Assembly (NCBI GenBank): GCA_040401595.1
Contig: JBBAOE010000018.1
Location: 1-64,000 of the forward strand
Direction of reading: 5' to 3'
DNA from: RFPW01 sp040401595
Lineage (GTDB): Bacteria; Pseudomonadota; Gammaproteobacteria; Burkholderiales; Burkholderiaceae_E
Length of the DNA: 64,000 nt
Within the stretch, counting starts at the first letter, position 1, and each line of letters starts with the position of its first letter. Both the position numbers and the translations under genes were made by a program. Positions 34,494 to 43,656 of this stretch are shown here, piece by piece. The notes below the pieces were generated by a model. It was not told the origin of the DNA, searched no databases, and worked only from the letters and a program-made list of their open reading frames with translations.

Positions 34494-35732
34494 ATGAACG
34501 GGTTCATGCTCCGAGTATCTGTTGGCCCCGCCGGTCTGACGCCCCGATGGATGACCTGGCTGGTTTGCGGGCTGACCCTCATCGCTGCAGGGGCGGGGCC
34601 TCTGCGCGCGCAGCCTCAAGAGGCCGCAGGACGAGCTCCAGAATCGAAACTCAGTCCGGCCATACCCGTTCTCAAGCCGACTCCAGGTGTGCCCAAGCTC
34701 CCTGCGCGAGATCCGGCTCAGAGCTCGTCAGGACTCTATCGGGTCCGCCCCGGTGATTCGCTGGGGGGGATTGCAAATGACCTGATCGCGCAGGAGATGG
34801 CAAACCCCGCGACCGCTCCCGCCGAAAAGCCCAGTGTCGCGCAACGCATGTTGGCGATTTATCGTGCCAATCCCAAGGCGTTTGCGGGTTCGATGCACCA
34901 GTTGCTCGAAGGGGTCGAGCTGCGTTTGCCCACTGTCAAGGAAATCGCAGCCGTGGATCCGGGGTTGGCCCGTCTGGAGCTGCGTGATCAGACGTCGGAA
35001 TACCTGGCAGAGCAGGCGCGCGCAGGCAACACCAGCGAATTGGCGCCGGCGTCCGAGGCCGAACAGGCCTTGACCGGGCTGCAGCGCGCGCTGCGGCGCA
35101 AGGATCGCGAATTGGCGGCCTTGCGCTCCGAGCTGGACAATCTGCGACTTTCGCCATCGGGGGCCGTTGGCGGGCCTGCCGCCCCCGGATCGGCCAATGT
35201 TCAGAGCGGGTCGCCGGTCGCTGCGCAGTCGGGGTCAACTTCGACTACGACTGCGACTGCGTCCAGCCTGGCTTTGCCGAACGCTGCAACGTCCAGAAGT
35301 CCAGACCCCAGTCCGAGTCCTTTGATTAAGGCCCCTGATCCAACGGCCGCTGCTTCAGGCGGGGTGTTCTCGCCCTTGGGCCTCGCCGTCGCGGGCGCAA
35401 TGGCCCTGATGGCTGGCCTGTTTGGGCAGTGGTTCCTGCGCCGACGCGGTCGTGATGGGGGCGAGCCTGCGTTTGGACCCTCGAGACCTTTGAGACCCTC
35501 GGCAACCTCGGCAACCTCGGCACCATCGAGGCCCACGGGGTCAGCGGTCACCGAGGTCGGTGCCTGGAAAGAGGCCGAGATCCTCCAGCGGATGCCGGAT
35601 CTGTCAGGATTCAGTGGTCTCGGATCTTCGAAGCCCAGCTCAGGTGAAAGCGTTGTGGATGGGGATTCAGGTGGGCCATCCATGAGCCCATCGTCCGGGC
35701 CCGGTCGGGTCCTATCGGGCAAAGGCCCTTAA
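34494..35732 (+). CDS. FimV-like LysM-type membrane protein
   Basis: About 412 residues. It has a signal or anchor segment (WMTWLVCGLTLIAAGAGP), a FimV N-terminal/LysM-like domain (YRVRPGDSLGGIANDL ... MLAIYRANPKAFAG ... LLEGVELRLPT), a coiled coil (TGLQRALRRKDRELAALRSE), a membrane helix (LGLAVAGAMALMAGLFGQWF) and a low-complexity cytoplasmic tail. It is much shorter than classical FimV (about 900), but gene order asd-fimV-truA is conserved in Burkholderiales. A 9-bp tandem repeat (35498-35524) lies in the tail. A role in polar localisation or type IV pili is likely by family only. Confidence 0.75.
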   Translation: MNGFMLRVSVGPAGLTPRWMTWLVCGLTLIAAGAGPLRAQPQEAAGRAPESKLSPAIPVLKPTPGVPKLPARDPAQSSSGLYRVRPGDSLGGIANDLIAQEMANPATAPAEKPSVAQRMLAIYRANPKAFAGSMHQLLEGVELRLPTVKEIAAVDPGLARLELRDQTSEYLAEQARAGNTSELAPASEAEQALTGLQRALRRKDRELAALRSELDNLRLSPSGAVGGPAAPGSANVQSGSPVAAQSGSTSTTTATASSLALPNAATSRSPDPSPSPLIKAPDPTAAASGGVFSPLGLAVAGAMALMAGLFGQWFLRRRGRDGGEPAFGPSRPLRPSATSATSAPSRPTGSAVTEVGAWKEAEILQRMPDLSGFSGLGSSKPSSGESVVDGDSGGPSMSPSSGPGRVLSGKGP

Positions 35733-35745
35733 GGCATCGGCGAGA

Positions 35746-36528
35746 ATGAAGATCGCGCTTGGTATTGCCTACGATGGCTCGCCCTATCAGGGCTGGCAAA
35801 CCCAGCCGGGCGGGGGGGCCATTCAGGACCACCTGCAGACTGCACTGGCTGCCGTGTCAGGTCACCCGGTGGCAACCATCTGCGCAGGTCGCACCGACGC
35901 GGGCGTCCATGCGACCGCTCAAGTGGTCCATTTTGAAACAACGGCGGAACGCCCGTTGACGGCATGGGTGCGGGGGACCAATGCCCACTTGCCGAAAGAG
36001 ATTGCGGTGCAGTGGGCTCGGGTGGTGGAGCCGCACTTCCACGCCCGGTACTCGGCGCGCGCGCGCAGTTATCGGTATCTGATCCTGCGCTCCCCGGTCC
36101 GCCAGCCGCTCTGGCGATCGCAGGCCGCATGGGTCTATCAACCCCTTGATCTGGAACTCATGCGGGCCGCGGCGACTCGTCTGGTTGGTCAGCATGATTT
36201 TTCTGCGTTTCGGGCTGCAGCCTGCCAGGCCGCGACCCCAGTGCGCCAGGTGTACGATCTGACGATTGCCGAGCGCGACGCCTTTCTTGCGATCTCAATC
36301 CGTGCCAACGCGTTTTTGCATCATATGGTCCGCAATCTGGTGGGCGCCCTGGTTGAGGTGGGACTCGGTAACCGCGCGCCGACCTGGATTGACGATCTGC
36401 TCAAGCTGCGGGATCGGCGCCTCTCGGCCCGCACGTTTCCGGCGTGCGGCCTGACTCTGGTGGGCGTTGACTACGCGTCCGAGTACGATTTGCCGCGTCC
36501 GGGTGCGACCGCGCCTGGGCCCTGGTAG
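35746..36528 (+). CDS. truA: tRNA pseudouridine(38-40) synthase
   Basis: A 260-residue enzyme that isomerises U38-U40 in the anticodon arm. The catalytic Asp is in CAGRTDAGVHATAQVVHF. Other family marks are ALGIAYDGSPYQGWQ at the N-terminus, ARYSARARSYRYLI and FLHHMVRNLVGALVEVG. It follows the fimV-like gene by 13 bp. Confidence 0.96.
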   Translation: MKIALGIAYDGSPYQGWQTQPGGGAIQDHLQTALAAVSGHPVATICAGRTDAGVHATAQVVHFETTAERPLTAWVRGTNAHLPKEIAVQWARVVEPHFHARYSARARSYRYLILRSPVRQPLWRSQAAWVYQPLDLELMRAAATRLVGQHDFSAFRAAACQAATPVRQVYDLTIAERDAFLAISIRANAFLHHMVRNLVGALVEVGLGNRAPTWIDDLLKLRDRRLSARTFPACGLTLVGVDYASEYDLPRPGATAPGPW

Positions 36529-36557
36529 CGACGGCTGCGCCGATGGGGGGGTGTTGA

Positions 36558-37352
36558 GTGCGCACGCACGTTAAGTTTTGTGGTCTTGTCGACCCGGCAG
36601 ATCTTGAAATCGCTGTTGATCTGGGGGTTGATGCCGTCGGGTTTGTCTTGTGGCCCCGCAGTTCGCGGGCCGTGACCCCAGCGCAGGCCATCGCATTGCG
36701 GCGCCGATTACCGAGCTGGGTGCTCGCCGTTGGCTTGGTGGTGAATGCGCGCCCGCCCGAACTTGCTGCTGTCGTTCGCGAGATCGGGCTCGATGTGGTG
36801 CAGTTTCACGGTGACGAGAGCCCCGAGGACTGCAGGCTGGCGTCCATCCCCTGGTGGCGGGCAGTCCGCATGCGCTCGGCAGACGATTTGGCCCAGGCGG
36901 TCGCGCAATATCCCGATGCCGAGGCGCTGGTGCTCGATGCGTTCTCAGACGGCTATGGGGGTAGCGGTCATTCGTTCGACTGGAACTGGGTGAGCCCGCN
37001 NNNNNNNNNNNNNNNNNNNNNNNNNNNNNNNNNNNNNNNNNNNNNNNNNNNNNNNNNNNNNNNNNNNNNNNNNNNNNNNNNNNNNNNNNNNNNNNNNNNG
37101 AGCCCGCCAGGCCCGCAGAGCGCCGCCCGTATGGACGAACTGCCGCAGGCGCAGGTTCCGGCTGGACCGGTTCGGATCTTGTCGGGTGGCCTGCATCCCG
37201 GCAACGTTCGCGAGGCGATTGGCCGGGTTCGGCCCAGCTGGGTGGACGTCTCCAGTGGCATTCAGGTTGAGGGCGAGCCCCGCCGAAAATCGCGTTTGCG
37301 GATGGAGGACTTTTTGTCCGAGGTCCAGGCGGCCGATTGCGCGGTACCCTAG
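36558..37352 (+). CDS. trpF: Phosphoribosylanthranilate isomerase, interrupted by an assembly gap
   Basis: An (beta-alpha)8 enzyme of tryptophan synthesis, from a GTG start. VKFCGLVDPADLEIAVDLG, DAVGFVLWPRSSRAVTP, DVVQFHGDE and VLDAFSDGYGGSGHSFDWNWV precede the gap; RILSGGLHPGNVREAIGRVRP and VDVSSGIQVEGEPRRKS follow. The catalytic Cys is in KFCGL, and the general acid Asp is in LVLDAF. The 8 bp GAGCCCGC are present on both sides of the 100 N; merging them keeps the frame and gives about 228 residues. So the gene is probably intact. Confidence 0.9.
   Translation: MRTHVKFCGLVDPADLEIAVDLGVDAVGFVLWPRSSRAVTPAQAIALRRRLPSWVLAVGLVVNARPPELAAVVREIGLDVVQFHGDESPEDCRLASIPWWRAVRMRSADDLAQAVAQYPDAEALVLDAFSDGYGGSGHSFDWNWVSPXXXXXXXXXXXXXXXXXXXXXXXXXXXXXXXXXXSPPGPQSAARMDELPQAQVPAGPVRILSGGLHPGNVREAIGRVRPSWVDVSSGIQVEGEPRRKSRLRMEDFLSEVQAADCAVP
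37000..37099. other. Assembly gap (100 N) in trpF
   Basis: The flanks share GAGCCCGC (36992-36999 and 37100-37107), in keeping with overlapping contig ends. Collapsing removes 108 bp, a multiple of three. Confidence 0.9.
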
Positions 37353-37395
37353 GGGCTGGGGCAGGTTGCTGCCATCCTGAATTGATGTGTGAACC

Positions 37396-38595
37396 ATGAA
37401 ACCTTATGACCTTCCCGACGCACTCGGGCACTTTGGCCCCTACGGCGGCAGCTTCGTCTCCGAGACGCTGACCCACGCGCTCGAGGAGCTGCGTGCGGCT
37501 TATGCTCACTACCAGAATGACCCTGCGTTCATTGCGGAGTTCCAGGACGAGTTGGCGCATTTTGTTGGCCGTCCAAGCCCTCTCTACCACGCCAAGCGAT
37601 GGTCCGAGCAACTCGGTGGCGCGCAGATTCTGTTCAAGCGCGAGGATCTCAACCATACGGGTGCGCACAAGATCAACAATACGATCGGGCAGGCCATGTT
37701 GGCCCGACGAATGGGCAAACCGCGGGTGATTGCCGAGACTGGTGCTGGCCAGCATGGCGTGGCCACGGCAACCATTGCGGCCCGCTACGGGATGCGTTGT
37801 GTGGTCTACATGGGCTCGACCGACGTCGCCCGCCAGGCGGCAAACGTTTATCGGATGAAGCTGCTGGGCGCTGAGGTTGTTCCAGTCGAGAGTGGCAGCA
37901 AGACGCTTAAGGATGCGCTCAACGAAGCGATGCGCGACTGGGTGACGAATGTCGACGATACGTTCTACATCATTGGCACTGTCGCTGGCCCGCACCCTTA
38001 TCCCATGATGGTGCGGGATTTCCAGTCGGTGATCGGTCGCGAGTGTCTCACCCAGATGCCCGAGCGCTTCGGGCGCCAGCCCGATGTGGTGCTCGCCTGC
38101 GTTGGCGGCGGATCCAATGCGATTGGGATCATGCACCCGTATATCGATTTGCCGGGGGTTCGCCTGATTGGTGTTGAAGCGGCGGGCGAGGGGATCGAAA
38201 CCGGACGGCATTCGGCTTCGCTTTCAGCCGGCTCGCCGGGTGTACTCCATGGCAACCGGACCTACCTGTTGCAGGACGAGGACGGGCAGATCATCGACAC
38301 CCACAGTGTGTCGGCCGGCCTCGATTACCCGGGCGTTGGCCCAGAACACGCGTGGCTCAAGGACAGCGGACGCGCCGAGTATGTCGCGGTCACCGATGCG
38401 GACGCGCTCAAGGCCTTCCACGAGTGCTGTCGGCTGGAGGGCATCATTCCTGCCCTGGAGACGGCGCATGCAATCGCCTATGCGACCCAACTGGCGCCGA
38501 CGATGCCGCGCGATTCGCTGATCCTGGTCAATCTCTCGGGCCGTGGCGACAAGGATATGCATACCGTGGCGTCGGTGTCGGGGATGACCGTATGA
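37396..38595 (+). CDS. trpB: Tryptophan synthase beta chain
   Basis: A 399-residue PLP enzyme that condenses indole with serine. FGPYGGSFVSETL at the N-terminus, PLP Lys in REDLNHTGAHKINNTIGQAML, catalytic Glu in ETGAGQHGVATAT and the phosphate-binding GGGSNAIG are present. It overlaps trpA (ATGA), so the two subunits are translationally coupled. Confidence 0.98.
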   Translation: MKPYDLPDALGHFGPYGGSFVSETLTHALEELRAAYAHYQNDPAFIAEFQDELAHFVGRPSPLYHAKRWSEQLGGAQILFKREDLNHTGAHKINNTIGQAMLARRMGKPRVIAETGAGQHGVATATIAARYGMRCVVYMGSTDVARQAANVYRMKLLGAEVVPVESGSKTLKDALNEAMRDWVTNVDDTFYIIGTVAGPHPYPMMVRDFQSVIGRECLTQMPERFGRQPDVVLACVGGGSNAIGIMHPYIDLPGVRLIGVEAAGEGIETGRHSASLSAGSPGVLHGNRTYLLQDEDGQIIDTHSVSAGLDYPGVGPEHAWLKDSGRAEYVAVTDADALKAFHECCRLEGIIPALETAHAIAYATQLAPTMPRDSLILVNLSGRGDKDMHTVASVSGMTV

Positions 38596-39419
38596 CGCTG
38601 GCAGAGGGCACGCGGTCGGCTCATCGGATCGCCGATCGTTTTCAGCAATTACGCGCTGCCGGCAGGCGAGCCCTGATCCCCTATGTCGTTGCCGGTCACC
38701 CGACCCATGACGCGACCGTGGGCATGATGCAGGCGATGGTTCAGGCGGGCGCTGACATCATTGAACTCGGCGTACCGTTTTCGGATCCGATGGCCGATGG
38801 ACCCGTCATTCAGCGAGCCACCGAAGCGGCATTGGCCAATGGGACGCGATTGCGCGATGTACTGGCGGCTGTGGCCACGTTTCGTCAGACCGATACCCAA
38901 ACCCCGGTGGTGTTGATGGGCTATCTCAATCCGATCGAACGGATGGGAACCCAGCGCTTTGCGCAGGCAGCGCAGGCGGCCGGGGTCGATGGCGTCCTGG
39001 TGGTGGATTTGCCCCCGGAAGAGGCCGATGAACTGGTCCCGGTATGGCGAGCGCATGGGATTGATCCGATCTTTCTGCTTGCGCCGACGTCGACGCCTTC
39101 GCGTATTGCAGCGGTGGCCAAGGCGGCCTCTGGCTATGTGTATTACGTGTCGCTCAATGGCGTCACCGGTGCTGCTCTGATTGACCTGGATGCGGTTCTG
39201 GCCCGGGTAGCGAGTATTCAGGCGGTGACCGGCTTGCCGGTCGGTGTCGGCTTTGGTATTCGAGACGCAGCGACTGCGAAATCGATTGCGGGGCGCGCGG
39301 ACGCGATCGTGATCGGTTCTCGATTGATTCAGATCATTGAGGATGGGCCGGTTGCGGATGCGCCGGTTCGGGTAGCGGAATTCCTGAGGTCGATTCGCCA
39401 CGCAATCGATGCGCATTGA
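38592..39419 (+). CDS. trpA: Tryptophan synthase alpha chain
   Basis: A 275-residue TIM barrel that cleaves indole-3-glycerol phosphate. The catalytic Glu is in ADIIELGVPFSDPMADGPVIQ and the catalytic Asp in VLVVDLPPEEAD. YYVSLNGVTGA and the phosphate loop VGFGIRD are present. The start overlaps the trpB stop. accD follows at 10 bp. Confidence 0.97.
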   Translation: MTLAEGTRSAHRIADRFQQLRAAGRRALIPYVVAGHPTHDATVGMMQAMVQAGADIIELGVPFSDPMADGPVIQRATEAALANGTRLRDVLAAVATFRQTDTQTPVVLMGYLNPIERMGTQRFAQAAQAAGVDGVLVVDLPPEEADELVPVWRAHGIDPIFLLAPTSTPSRIAAVAKAASGYVYYVSLNGVTGAALIDLDAVLARVASIQAVTGLPVGVGFGIRDAATAKSIAGRADAIVIGSRLIQIIEDGPVADAPVRVAEFLRSIRHAIDAH

Positions 39420-39429
39420 GGAGTAAGCG

Positions 39430-40305
39430 ATGAGTTGGATCGAAAAGCTGTTGCCACCCCGGATCAACCGTGCACCGGTCGACGGGCATCGGCGTGCAAT
39501 GCCGGAGGGGCTCTGGCTCAAGTGTCCCTCTTGCGATGCGGTGCTCTACCGGGCTGACCTCGAAGCCAGTCAGTCCGTTTGCCCGAAATGCAGTCACCAT
39601 TTGCGGATCTCAGCACGAACCCGCCTCGACCTGCTGCTCGATGCCGAAGGGCGCTTTGAGATCGGCCAGGAAGTGGTTCCCGTCGATGCTTTGAAATTTC
39701 GCGATAGTCGTAAATATCCGGATCGTCTCGAGGAGGCGATGGAAGAGACGGGTGAGACTGATGCCCTGGTTGTGATGGGGGGGGCTATCCACTCGATCCC
39801 ACTCGTCGCTGCGGCATTTGAGTTTGCATTCATGGGCGGCTCGATGGGTTCGGTGGTCGGTGAGCGCTTCGTGCGCGGTGTCCATGCCGCGATCGAACAG
39901 AAGACGTCCTTTGTCTCGATCTCAGCCAGTGGTGGCGCGCGGATGCAGGAAGGACTGTTGTCGCTCATGCAGATGAGCAAGACGACGGCCGCACTCGCGC
40001 AGCTGGCCGAAGCGAAATTGCCCTACATCTCGATCCTCACCGATCCGACCATGGGTGGCGTATCAGCCAGTTTTTGCTTCTTAGGGGACGTCGTGCTCGC
40101 GGAGCCCAAGGCCCTGATTGGATTTGCCGGCCCACGCGTGATCGAACAGACGGTGCGCGAGAAACTGCCCGAAGGCTTTCAACGCGCTGAGTTCCTGATG
40201 GAAAAAGGGGCAATCGACGGGATCGTGGATCGGCGTCAGATGCGCGAGGAAATTGCGCGCTTGCTCGCGCTTCTGATGCGCCAGCCCAGCGACGCCGTTG
40301 TCTGA
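39430..40305 (+). CDS. accD: Acetyl-CoA carboxylase carboxyltransferase beta subunit
   Basis: A 291-residue subunit that transfers carboxyl from biotin to acetyl-CoA with AccA. The zinc ribbon CPSCDAVLY ... CPKCSHH (residues about 33-56) and the crotonase-like oxyanion region (SGGARMQEGLLSLMQMSK; GGVSASFCFLGDV) are present. A GAGGAG ribosome-binding site precedes the ATG. It is cotranscribed with trpBA and overlaps folC by 8 bp. Confidence 0.97.
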   Translation: MSWIEKLLPPRINRAPVDGHRRAMPEGLWLKCPSCDAVLYRADLEASQSVCPKCSHHLRISARTRLDLLLDAEGRFEIGQEVVPVDALKFRDSRKYPDRLEEAMEETGETDALVVMGGAIHSIPLVAAAFEFAFMGGSMGSVVGERFVRGVHAAIEQKTSFVSISASGGARMQEGLLSLMQMSKTTAALAQLAEAKLPYISILTDPTMGGVSASFCFLGDVVLAEPKALIGFAGPRVIEQTVREKLPEGFQRAEFLMEKGAIDGIVDRRQMREEIARLLALLMRQPSDAVV

Positions 40306-41734
40306 ACTGCCCCCGCTGCAGCCGACACCAGAGCCGTCAACCGAGCAGACGCTGCAGCCTGGAATCGGTTTGACTCCCGCCGCTCCTGACCGACCAGCCG
40401 AGGCCGCCAAAGAGGCTTCGGTCAGCACGTCGGCATTCGAGGCCTGGTTGCAGCGCCTTGAAACGCTCGACCCGAGCAGAATCCGATTGGGCCTGGAGCG
40501 GGTCGCAGCCGTCGCCGGTACGCTCGGACTCGGTCGCCCGGCTCCTACCGTGATCACGGTGGCGGGGACCAATGGCAAGGGTTCGACCTGCGCTATGCTG
40601 GAGGCGATCCTGCGCGCGGGGGGATTCCGCACGGGGCTCTATACCAGTCCGCATTTGTTGCGATTCGAGGAGCGTGCCCGCATCGAAGGCGTCTCTGTGT
40701 CGCCAGCGGCACTCGTTGAACAGTTCGAGGCGGTCGAACAGGCAAGGTGCGCGACCCGGGATGCGACGTCGGAATCTGGCGAGCCGGGTGAGACGGTTGA
40801 GCTGACCTACTTTGAATTCACCACCCTGGCTATTTTGCGTCTCTTCGAGCAGGCCAAACTCGACGTGGCGATTCTCGAAGTCGGTCTGGGAGGGCGCCTA
40901 GACGCTGTCAACTGGGTCGATGCGGATTGTTCGATCGTGACCTGCATCGATATTGATCACGCGGCACTGCTAGGGTCTGACCGGGAGTCCATTGGTCGTG
41001 AAAAAGCCGCCGTGTTTCGGAGCGGACGACCTGCAATCGTTGCGGACCCGGTGCCACCCGTGTCCGTGATCGCCTATGCGCATCAGATCGGCGCGGATCT
41101 CTGGCAGTTCGGTCAGGACTTCAATTACGCAGGGGACCGCCAGCAGTGGGGCTACGGGGGACGCGTGCTGCGTCGCAACAGCCTGGCGTATCCGGCCCTG
41201 CGCGGGGCCAATCAGCTGATCAATGCGTCGGCTGCGCTGGCCGCGCTCGAGGCCTTGCGCGATCGCCTGCCCATTCCGGCGCAGGCGATCCGGGAGGGCC
41301 TGGCCTGCGTTGAACTTCCAGGTCGGTTTCAGGTGCTGCCGGGTCGTCCGACCGTGGTGCTCGACGTTGGCCACAATCCCCACGCGGCAGCGCATCTTGC
41401 AGTCAACCTCGATCAGATGGGCTACCACCCCTTTACCTGGGCCGTGATCGGCATGCTGCGCGACAAGGATGTGGATGGGGTGATCCAGGCGTTGGCGAGT
41501 CGGGTGGATCACTGGATCCCGGTCGATTTGCCCGGCCCACGAGGCGCCAGCGCCGAGTGGTTGGCCGAACGATTGCGTGCGATGGGCGTGACCGTAGGGG
41601 CGCAGTCCAGTATTGCGCCGCATGCAAGTCCGCGTGAGGGTCTTGCGGCGGCGCGGCAGCGGGCAGGCCCGGATGATAGAATTCTGGTCTTCGGATCCTT
41701 TCTGACAGTTGCAGATGTCCTTGGTCACCGGTAG
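40298..41734 (+). CDS. folC: Dihydrofolate synthase / folylpolyglutamate synthase
   Basis: About 478 residues. It adds glutamate to dihydropteroate and folates. The Mur-ligase P-loop VITVAGTNGKGSTCAMLEAIL, the folate-binding TGLYTSPHL, the metal Glu/His region and a C-terminal RFQVLPGRPTVVLDVGHNPHAA are present. The frame begins at a TTG inside accD and its first 45 residues are Pro/Glu-rich and not conserved. No ATG precedes the P-loop, so the exact start is uncertain. Confidence 0.93.
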   Translation: MSELPPLQPTPEPSTEQTLQPGIGLTPAAPDRPAEAAKEASVSTSAFEAWLQRLETLDPSRIRLGLERVAAVAGTLGLGRPAPTVITVAGTNGKGSTCAMLEAILRAGGFRTGLYTSPHLLRFEERARIEGVSVSPAALVEQFEAVEQARCATRDATSESGEPGETVELTYFEFTTLAILRLFEQAKLDVAILEVGLGGRLDAVNWVDADCSIVTCIDIDHAALLGSDRESIGREKAAVFRSGRPAIVADPVPPVSVIAYAHQIGADLWQFGQDFNYAGDRQQWGYGGRVLRRNSLAYPALRGANQLINASAALAALEALRDRLPIPAQAIREGLACVELPGRFQVLPGRPTVVLDVGHNPHAAAHLAVNLDQMGYHPFTWAVIGMLRDKDVDGVIQALASRVDHWIPVDLPGPRGASAEWLAERLRAMGVTVGAQSSIAPHASPREGLAAARQRAGPDDRILVFGSFLTVADVLGHR

Positions 41735-41790
41735 GCACCGAGCGGTCGTCGATTGTTTTTCGTCGCTATTCCAGGCCCTGAGCCCGAGTC

Positions 41791-43038
41791 ATGTCCGAAC
41801 GTAAGACCCCTGCCGGAGAGGCCGTTGACCTTGGATTGCTCCAAAAGAAGCGCGCCCGTCGCCGTTTGATTGGTGCGGTGACGCTTTCTGCGTCCGCCGC
41901 CCTGATTCTTTCGTTCGCGCTCGATCAGGAACCCCGTCCGCTGCGTGACGATCTTGTGTTGAAGATGCCTGCGCGTGAAACGGGTGATGCCAGACCATCC
42001 CCGGGTGCCATGGAGCGCGAGACAGCCCTGACGCCACCACCCGACGATGGGCCCGAGTCTGCGGGTGCTGCGCGTCCGGCTCAAAACCCAAAAAATCTTG
42101 CCCTTGCCCAGGGGCCGGCGATCTCCGCAGCCAAGCCGGCCGCAACCGACAGTGCGCCGGTGGCACCCCCGACAGCGGTTGCGCCAGCGGGTGCGGGCAC
42201 GGGTGCCGGTACTGGAGCGATCGTCGATTCCAGCGTCAACCCGCCGCAAGTCATTGTGCCGGCCGGCGCCACCTTGCCCCCCGTCTTCGCGCCGTTTCCG
42301 GATGCGCCACCGCCACCGCCACCGCCTCCTGCGGATGGTCGCAGTGTTGCGCGTTCCGAGCCCCGGGCTGAGCCCAAATCGGAGCCCAAATCGGAGCCCA
42401 AATCGGAGCCCAAATCGGAGCCCAGAGCGGAGCCCAAGGCCGAACCGAAGGCGGTGGCCAAGCCGGAGCGCAAAGTGGATGCGAAGGCCGACCTCAAATC
42501 CGACAACAAGTCAGACCGCAAGCCCGAGCTCAAGGCTGGATCGAAACCGGACGCCAAATCCGATCCCAGGGCCGAACCGGGCAAGGCCGCAAAGCCAGTC
42601 GTCAAGACCGAACCCAAGCGCGATGTTGCAGGTGCTGCAGGTTCTTCGGGTGCTTCGAGTGCTTCGAGTGCTTCGTCCGCCGATTCGGATGCAGATGATC
42701 CGATTGCGCGTATCGCGAAGTCGCGAGCGGCTCAGGAAGCCGGCGCCCTGCGCCCTGCCGCAGGCAGCACCTCGGCGATCGGGGCGGAATCGAAGGCGGC
42801 GAAATCGGGGTCCTACCGGCTTCAGGTGGGCGCTTACAGTTCCGCGGCGGCAGCCGAATCCGCAGTCGCAAGGCTCAAAGCGGCCGGGTTTTCGCCCTCG
42901 AGCGAAACCATCCGTGGTGCGGCAGGGACTGAATTGATTCGTGTGCGGACCGGCCGTTATGCCGATCGTGAGGCCGCACAACGGGCCCATGATGTTTTGC
43001 GGGCGCGGGGCGTCGATACGACGGTGATCGCACCTTGA
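41791..43038 (+). CDS. SPOR-domain cell-division protein (DedD-like)
   Basis: A 415-residue bitopic membrane protein: cytoplasmic head with a basic stretch (KKRARRRLIG), one transmembrane helix (AVTLSASAALILSFAL), a long disordered Pro/Lys/Ala linker, and a C-terminal SPOR domain (YRLQVGAYSSAAAAESAVAR ... LIRVRTGRYADREAAQ) that binds denuded peptidoglycan at the septum. The linker includes a 12-bp tandem repeat giving EPKS (42370-42441) and a 9-bp Ser/Ala repeat. Position between folC and cvpA matches Burkholderiales dedD. Confidence 0.85.
   Translation: MSERKTPAGEAVDLGLLQKKRARRRLIGAVTLSASAALILSFALDQEPRPLRDDLVLKMPARETGDARPSPGAMERETALTPPPDDGPESAGAARPAQNPKNLALAQGPAISAAKPAATDSAPVAPPTAVAPAGAGTGAGTGAIVDSSVNPPQVIVPAGATLPPVFAPFPDAPPPPPPPPADGRSVARSEPRAEPKSEPKSEPKSEPKSEPRAEPKAEPKAVAKPERKVDAKADLKSDNKSDRKPELKAGSKPDAKSDPRAEPGKAAKPVVKTEPKRDVAGAAGSSGASSASSASSADSDADDPIARIAKSRAAQEAGALRPAAGSTSAIGAESKAAKSGSYRLQVGAYSSAAAAESAVARLKAAGFSPSSETIRGAAGTELIRVRTGRYADREAAQRAHDVLRARGVDTTVIAP
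42370..42441. repeat. 12-bp tandem repeat in the SPOR protein linker
   Basis: GAGCCCAAATCG occurs four times perfectly and is followed by two degenerate units, encoding EPKS repeats. The perfect copies suggest recent expansion. Confidence 0.9.
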
Positions 43039-43090
43039 TCCAGGTTGCGGTTTATTTGTCACCCATGTACGCAACCTGTTACGGCGGCCG

Positions 43091-43636
43091 ATGATTGACC
43101 TGAGTCAGTTCACGGCCTGGGATTGGCTGATCGTACTGATTGCGATGACTTCCGTCATCTTTGGCCTCTGGCGTGGGCTGGTGCGAACCGCGGCCGGCTT
43201 GCTGGCCTGGGTGGGCGCTTTTGTTCTGGCGCCGTTCGGTGCCACGGTGCTTGCCCCGGTACTCGGCGGCGTGCCATCCTGGGTCCTGTTGGCGCTGGCG
43301 TTCTTGTTGGGTTTTGTTTTGATCCAGCTGGCGGGCGCCCTGCTGGCCCGGCTGGTTCAGGGCGTCGGGTTGGGCGGTATTGACCGGGTACTGGGTGCGC
43401 TGCTGGGTCTGGCACGCGCGCTGGCGATTGCTGCCCTGCTGGCGACAGCGGGCGTCGCGTTTGGTCTGGATCGTTCGCCTTCCTGGCAGGAAGCACGCTG
43501 CCGACCCCTGCTCGAAGAGTTGATTGATCTTGTGTACGGACGGCTCGGCGATCGACTGCCGCGTCGTACGCCCGAGCCGCGACCCGTTTCCAATTCGACG
43601 GACCCTGATCGTGACGGCATGATGACGATCCGTTGA
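43091..43636 (+). CDS. cvpA: CvpA-family membrane protein
   Basis: A 181-residue inner-membrane protein with four hydrophobic helices (DWLIVLIAMTSVIFGLWRG at the start, followed by the conserved RTAAGLLAW, and FLLGFVLIQLAGALLARLV). The C-terminus is a soluble tail. CvpA proteins are linked to colicin V export and biofilm or purine-related phenotypes. It precedes purF, the usual order. Confidence 0.9.
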   Translation: MIDLSQFTAWDWLIVLIAMTSVIFGLWRGLVRTAAGLLAWVGAFVLAPFGATVLAPVLGGVPSWVLLALAFLLGFVLIQLAGALLARLVQGVGLGGIDRVLGALLGLARALAIAALLATAGVAFGLDRSPSWQEARCRPLLEELIDLVYGRLGDRLPRRTPEPRPVSNSTDPDRDGMMTIR

Positions 43637-43656
43637 TCCTTCAGGACTGATTCCCC

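Noticed and set aside
36571..38211. Long antisense frame over trpF-trpB
   Set aside because: It spans the N gap and two well-defined genes and has no recognisable protein features.
42370..42441. CRISPR-like array
   Set aside because: The units are contiguous with no spacers and are in frame in a coding region.
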